DNA of 38,265 nucleotides from a virus. Below are positions 37,664 through 38,265 of this stretch, piece by piece. Location of the stretch: IMG/VR virus record IMGVR_UViG_3300044729_001638, positions 1 through 38,265 of that record; one strand, given 5' to 3'. The position numbers and the translations under genes were made by a program. A model generated the notes under the pieces. That model did not search any database and was not told the DNA's origin. It was given only the letters and a program-made list of their open reading frames with translations. Position 1 is the stretch's first letter. Every line of letters starts with the position of its first letter.

Positions 37664-37690
37664 GTCACCCCCCTTTCAAAGGGGGGTGAC
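37664..37690 (-). terminator. 13-bp hairpin with the stop codon at its loop
   Basis: GTCACCCCCCTTT (37664-37676) and AAAGGGGGGTGAC (37678-37690) are perfect complements around one base. The stop codon of the 37676-37864 gene sits at the tip. In practice the A/T pairs next to the tip would form the loop. Together with 37621-37652 it makes a tandem terminator. Confidence 0.7.
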
Positions 37691-37864
37691 GTTGACAACT
37701 TCGATGCTGCTGGCCGTAGGCCAGATCTTCTGTAGCTCGGCAAGCCGAGCTGTTCCTGCGTCGAGGCAGCTAGCTGCCTCGTTGAAGCTGGCCTCAAGGG
37801 CCAGCCTTCCGTACCGGGTGGAACTTTCCAGTTCCACCCGGTACTCCACCAGAAGGACTGACAT
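37676..37864 (-). CDS. Small hypothetical protein, 62 aa
   Basis: ATG at 37864 lies 2 bases after the previous stop. The product starts MSVLLVEYRVELESSTRY and continues as an Ala/Leu/Glu helix (LALEASFNEAASCLDAGTARLAELQKI) with a beta end. Unknown function; soluble. Nearly every stretch of its 189 bases is part of a perfect inverted repeat, the longest having 15-bp arms (37811-37844), others at 37734-37751 and about 37763-37782. Its start and stop are also inside hairpins. Confidence 0.58.
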   Translation of the reverse strand: MSVLLVEYRVELESSTRYGRLALEASFNEAASCLDAGTARLAELQKIWPTASSIEVVNVTPL

Positions 37865-37874
37865 GGTCAGTCCT
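37854..37874 (-). promoter_or_regulatory. Hairpin joining stop, ribosome site and start codon
   Basis: AGGACTGAC (37854-37862) pairs with GTCAGTCCT (37866-37874), loop ATG. On the mRNA the AGGA ribosome site and the upstream UGA stop are in the 5' arm, the A and U of the next AUG are in the loop, and UCCU in the 3' arm pairs with the ribosome site. A ribosome finishing the upstream gene would open it: a likely translational coupling switch. Confidence 0.58.
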
Positions 37875-38196
37875 CGCTCCAGTTGAAGGGGCCTCCCCTG
37901 AAGTCCTGCTCGAAGGCCCTCTTGATCAGGGCCTCGGTGAACTGTCCCTCCGGCTCGTTGTCCGAGACGAAGAACATCGACAGGACGATCACGACTTCCA
38001 GTCGTTGGGACTCCTCGTCGCCCTGTCCCATCGACAGGGCGACGTTGACGAGGCTCATCTCGGAGAGGCCCTCCGGGTCGAGGAGTTCGCTGAACTCCTC
38101 GGCGTCGCTGTTGTTCCAGTAGGACTGGAACAAGTTGAAGACGAAGTCTTCGGTGATCTCCTCGTCCTCGAGGAGAGTCTTGATGATGTTCGACAT
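37867..38196 (-). CDS. Acidic hypothetical protein, 109 aa
   Basis: ATG at 38196 is chosen; AAAGGA lies 13 bases upstream, with a hairpin between. The protein is very acidic and helical (TLLEDEEITEDFVFNLFQSYWNNSDAEEFSELL), with a hydrophobic stretch (RLEVVIVLSMFFVS) and a C-terminal FTEALIKRAFEQDFRGGPFNW. It shares its layout with the 33265-33888 protein. First gene of the rightmost operon and dense in inverted repeats (for example 38016-38044, 12-bp arms). Function unknown; acidic early phage proteins often inhibit host factors, but that is only a guess. Confidence 0.58.
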   Translation of the reverse strand: MSNIIKTLLEDEEITEDFVFNLFQSYWNNSDAEEFSELLDPEGLSEMSLVNVALSMGQGDEESQRLEVVIVLSMFFVSDNEPEGQFTEALIKRAFEQDFRGGPFNWSED

Positions 38197-38209
38197 GGGC
38201 TTCGCCCAT
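38195..38209 (-). promoter_or_regulatory. Hairpin between ribosome site and start codon
   Basis: ATGGGC (38195-38200) pairs with GCCCAT (38204-38209), loop TTC. On the mRNA it lies between AAAGGA and the AUG; the AU of the start codon is in the 3' arm. The 13-base gap to the ribosome site is longer than usual unless the hairpin forms. Confidence 0.48.
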
Positions 38210-38239
38210 CCTTTCTGTTGGTTGATGTTGGCGTGGGCT

Positions 38240-38245
38240 ATCATA
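38240..38245 (-). promoter_or_regulatory. Candidate -10 box of the rightmost operon
   Basis: TATGAT on the - strand, close to the TATAAT consensus, lies about 44 bases before the ATG at 38196. A -35 box would fall at or beyond the window edge. It would drive the leftward early operon. Confidence 0.45.
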
Positions 38246-38265
38246 AGTTTATGTGGTTCCAATCA

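Larger units (their letters stand above)
34000..38210 (-). other. Hairpin-saturated coding region
   Basis: Perfect inverted repeats occur about every 40-50 bases inside genes. Examples (arm length): 34172-34203 (15), 34363-34386 (10), 34471-34497 (10), 35070-35095 (11), 36700-36718 (8), 37009-37031 (9), 37217-37237 (9), 37375-37397 (10), 37472-37493 (22-bp palindrome), 37811-37844 (15), 38016-38044 (12). Loops are mostly 2-6 bases. The density falls leftward (33265-34000 moderate, 32-33.2 kb sparse) and is low in the capsid genes. Confidence 0.75.

Noticed and set aside
1-38265. Integrase, attachment site or transposon
   Set aside because: No recombinase or transposase motif was found, and no inverted repeats flank a gene block in a transposon-like way. 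The HNH gene is the only mobile-type gene.

Overview
The window is 38.3 kb of a tailed-phage genome and looks almost complete. It opens inside the large terminase gene and closes in an early operon, so the missing piece probably includes the terminase N-terminus. Portal, adaptor, HK97-type capsid and two very large ejection-type proteins are present. No tape measure, sheath or major tail tube is seen, which points to a podovirus. Base composition is in the mid-50s percent G+C by eye. The host is probably an actinobacterium: there is an MSMEG_6728-type pyrimidine-dimer glycosylase, an r1t-like holin, extended -10 promoters, and strong hairpin terminators without a T-run. This host call is inference.

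Left to right, bases 1-24088 (+ strand) are the late region. It runs: terminase C-terminus, zinc-ribbon protein, portal, a block of fibre or decoration-like proteins (2676-6996), small proteins, scaffold, major capsid protein, capsid decoration protein, a strong terminator, small head proteins, a probable tail nozzle, adaptor, three ejection-type proteins (376, 940 and 1314 residues), an XRE regulator, and a lysis cassette (TM/coiled-coil protein, CHAP endolysin, KGGLTARGR protein, r1t-like holin).

Bases 24068-30586 (- strand) hold DNA metabolism: small proteins, an ERCC4-type nuclease with HhH, a Sak4-like RecA-fold ATPase, a RecB/Cas4-type exonuclease, a likely ssDNA-binding protein behind a terminator, a DinG/XPD-type Fe-S helicase, an unknown helical protein and an HNH endonuclease. 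A 164-bp control region (30102-30265) carries three copies of an 18-bp sequence. A short + strand island (30605-31641) has two small ORFs and a calcineurin-like phosphoesterase.

Bases 31754-38196 (- strand) are an early-type operon: tiny Zn-finger and membrane proteins, the glycosylase, several unknown proteins, a MoxR/CobS-like AAA+ ATPase with an unfamiliar partner, and more unknown acidic proteins. No DNA polymerase, primase, integrase or RNA polymerase is recognisable.

The most striking feature is in the right-hand operon, about 33.7-38.2 kb. Its coding sequence is saturated with perfect short inverted repeats: arms mostly 6-15 bp, loops mostly 2-6 nt, roughly one every 40-50 bp. Several lie exactly on start or stop codons. 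The capsid genes do not show this. It suggests a selected, structured mRNA or DNA, or an unusual mutational process.
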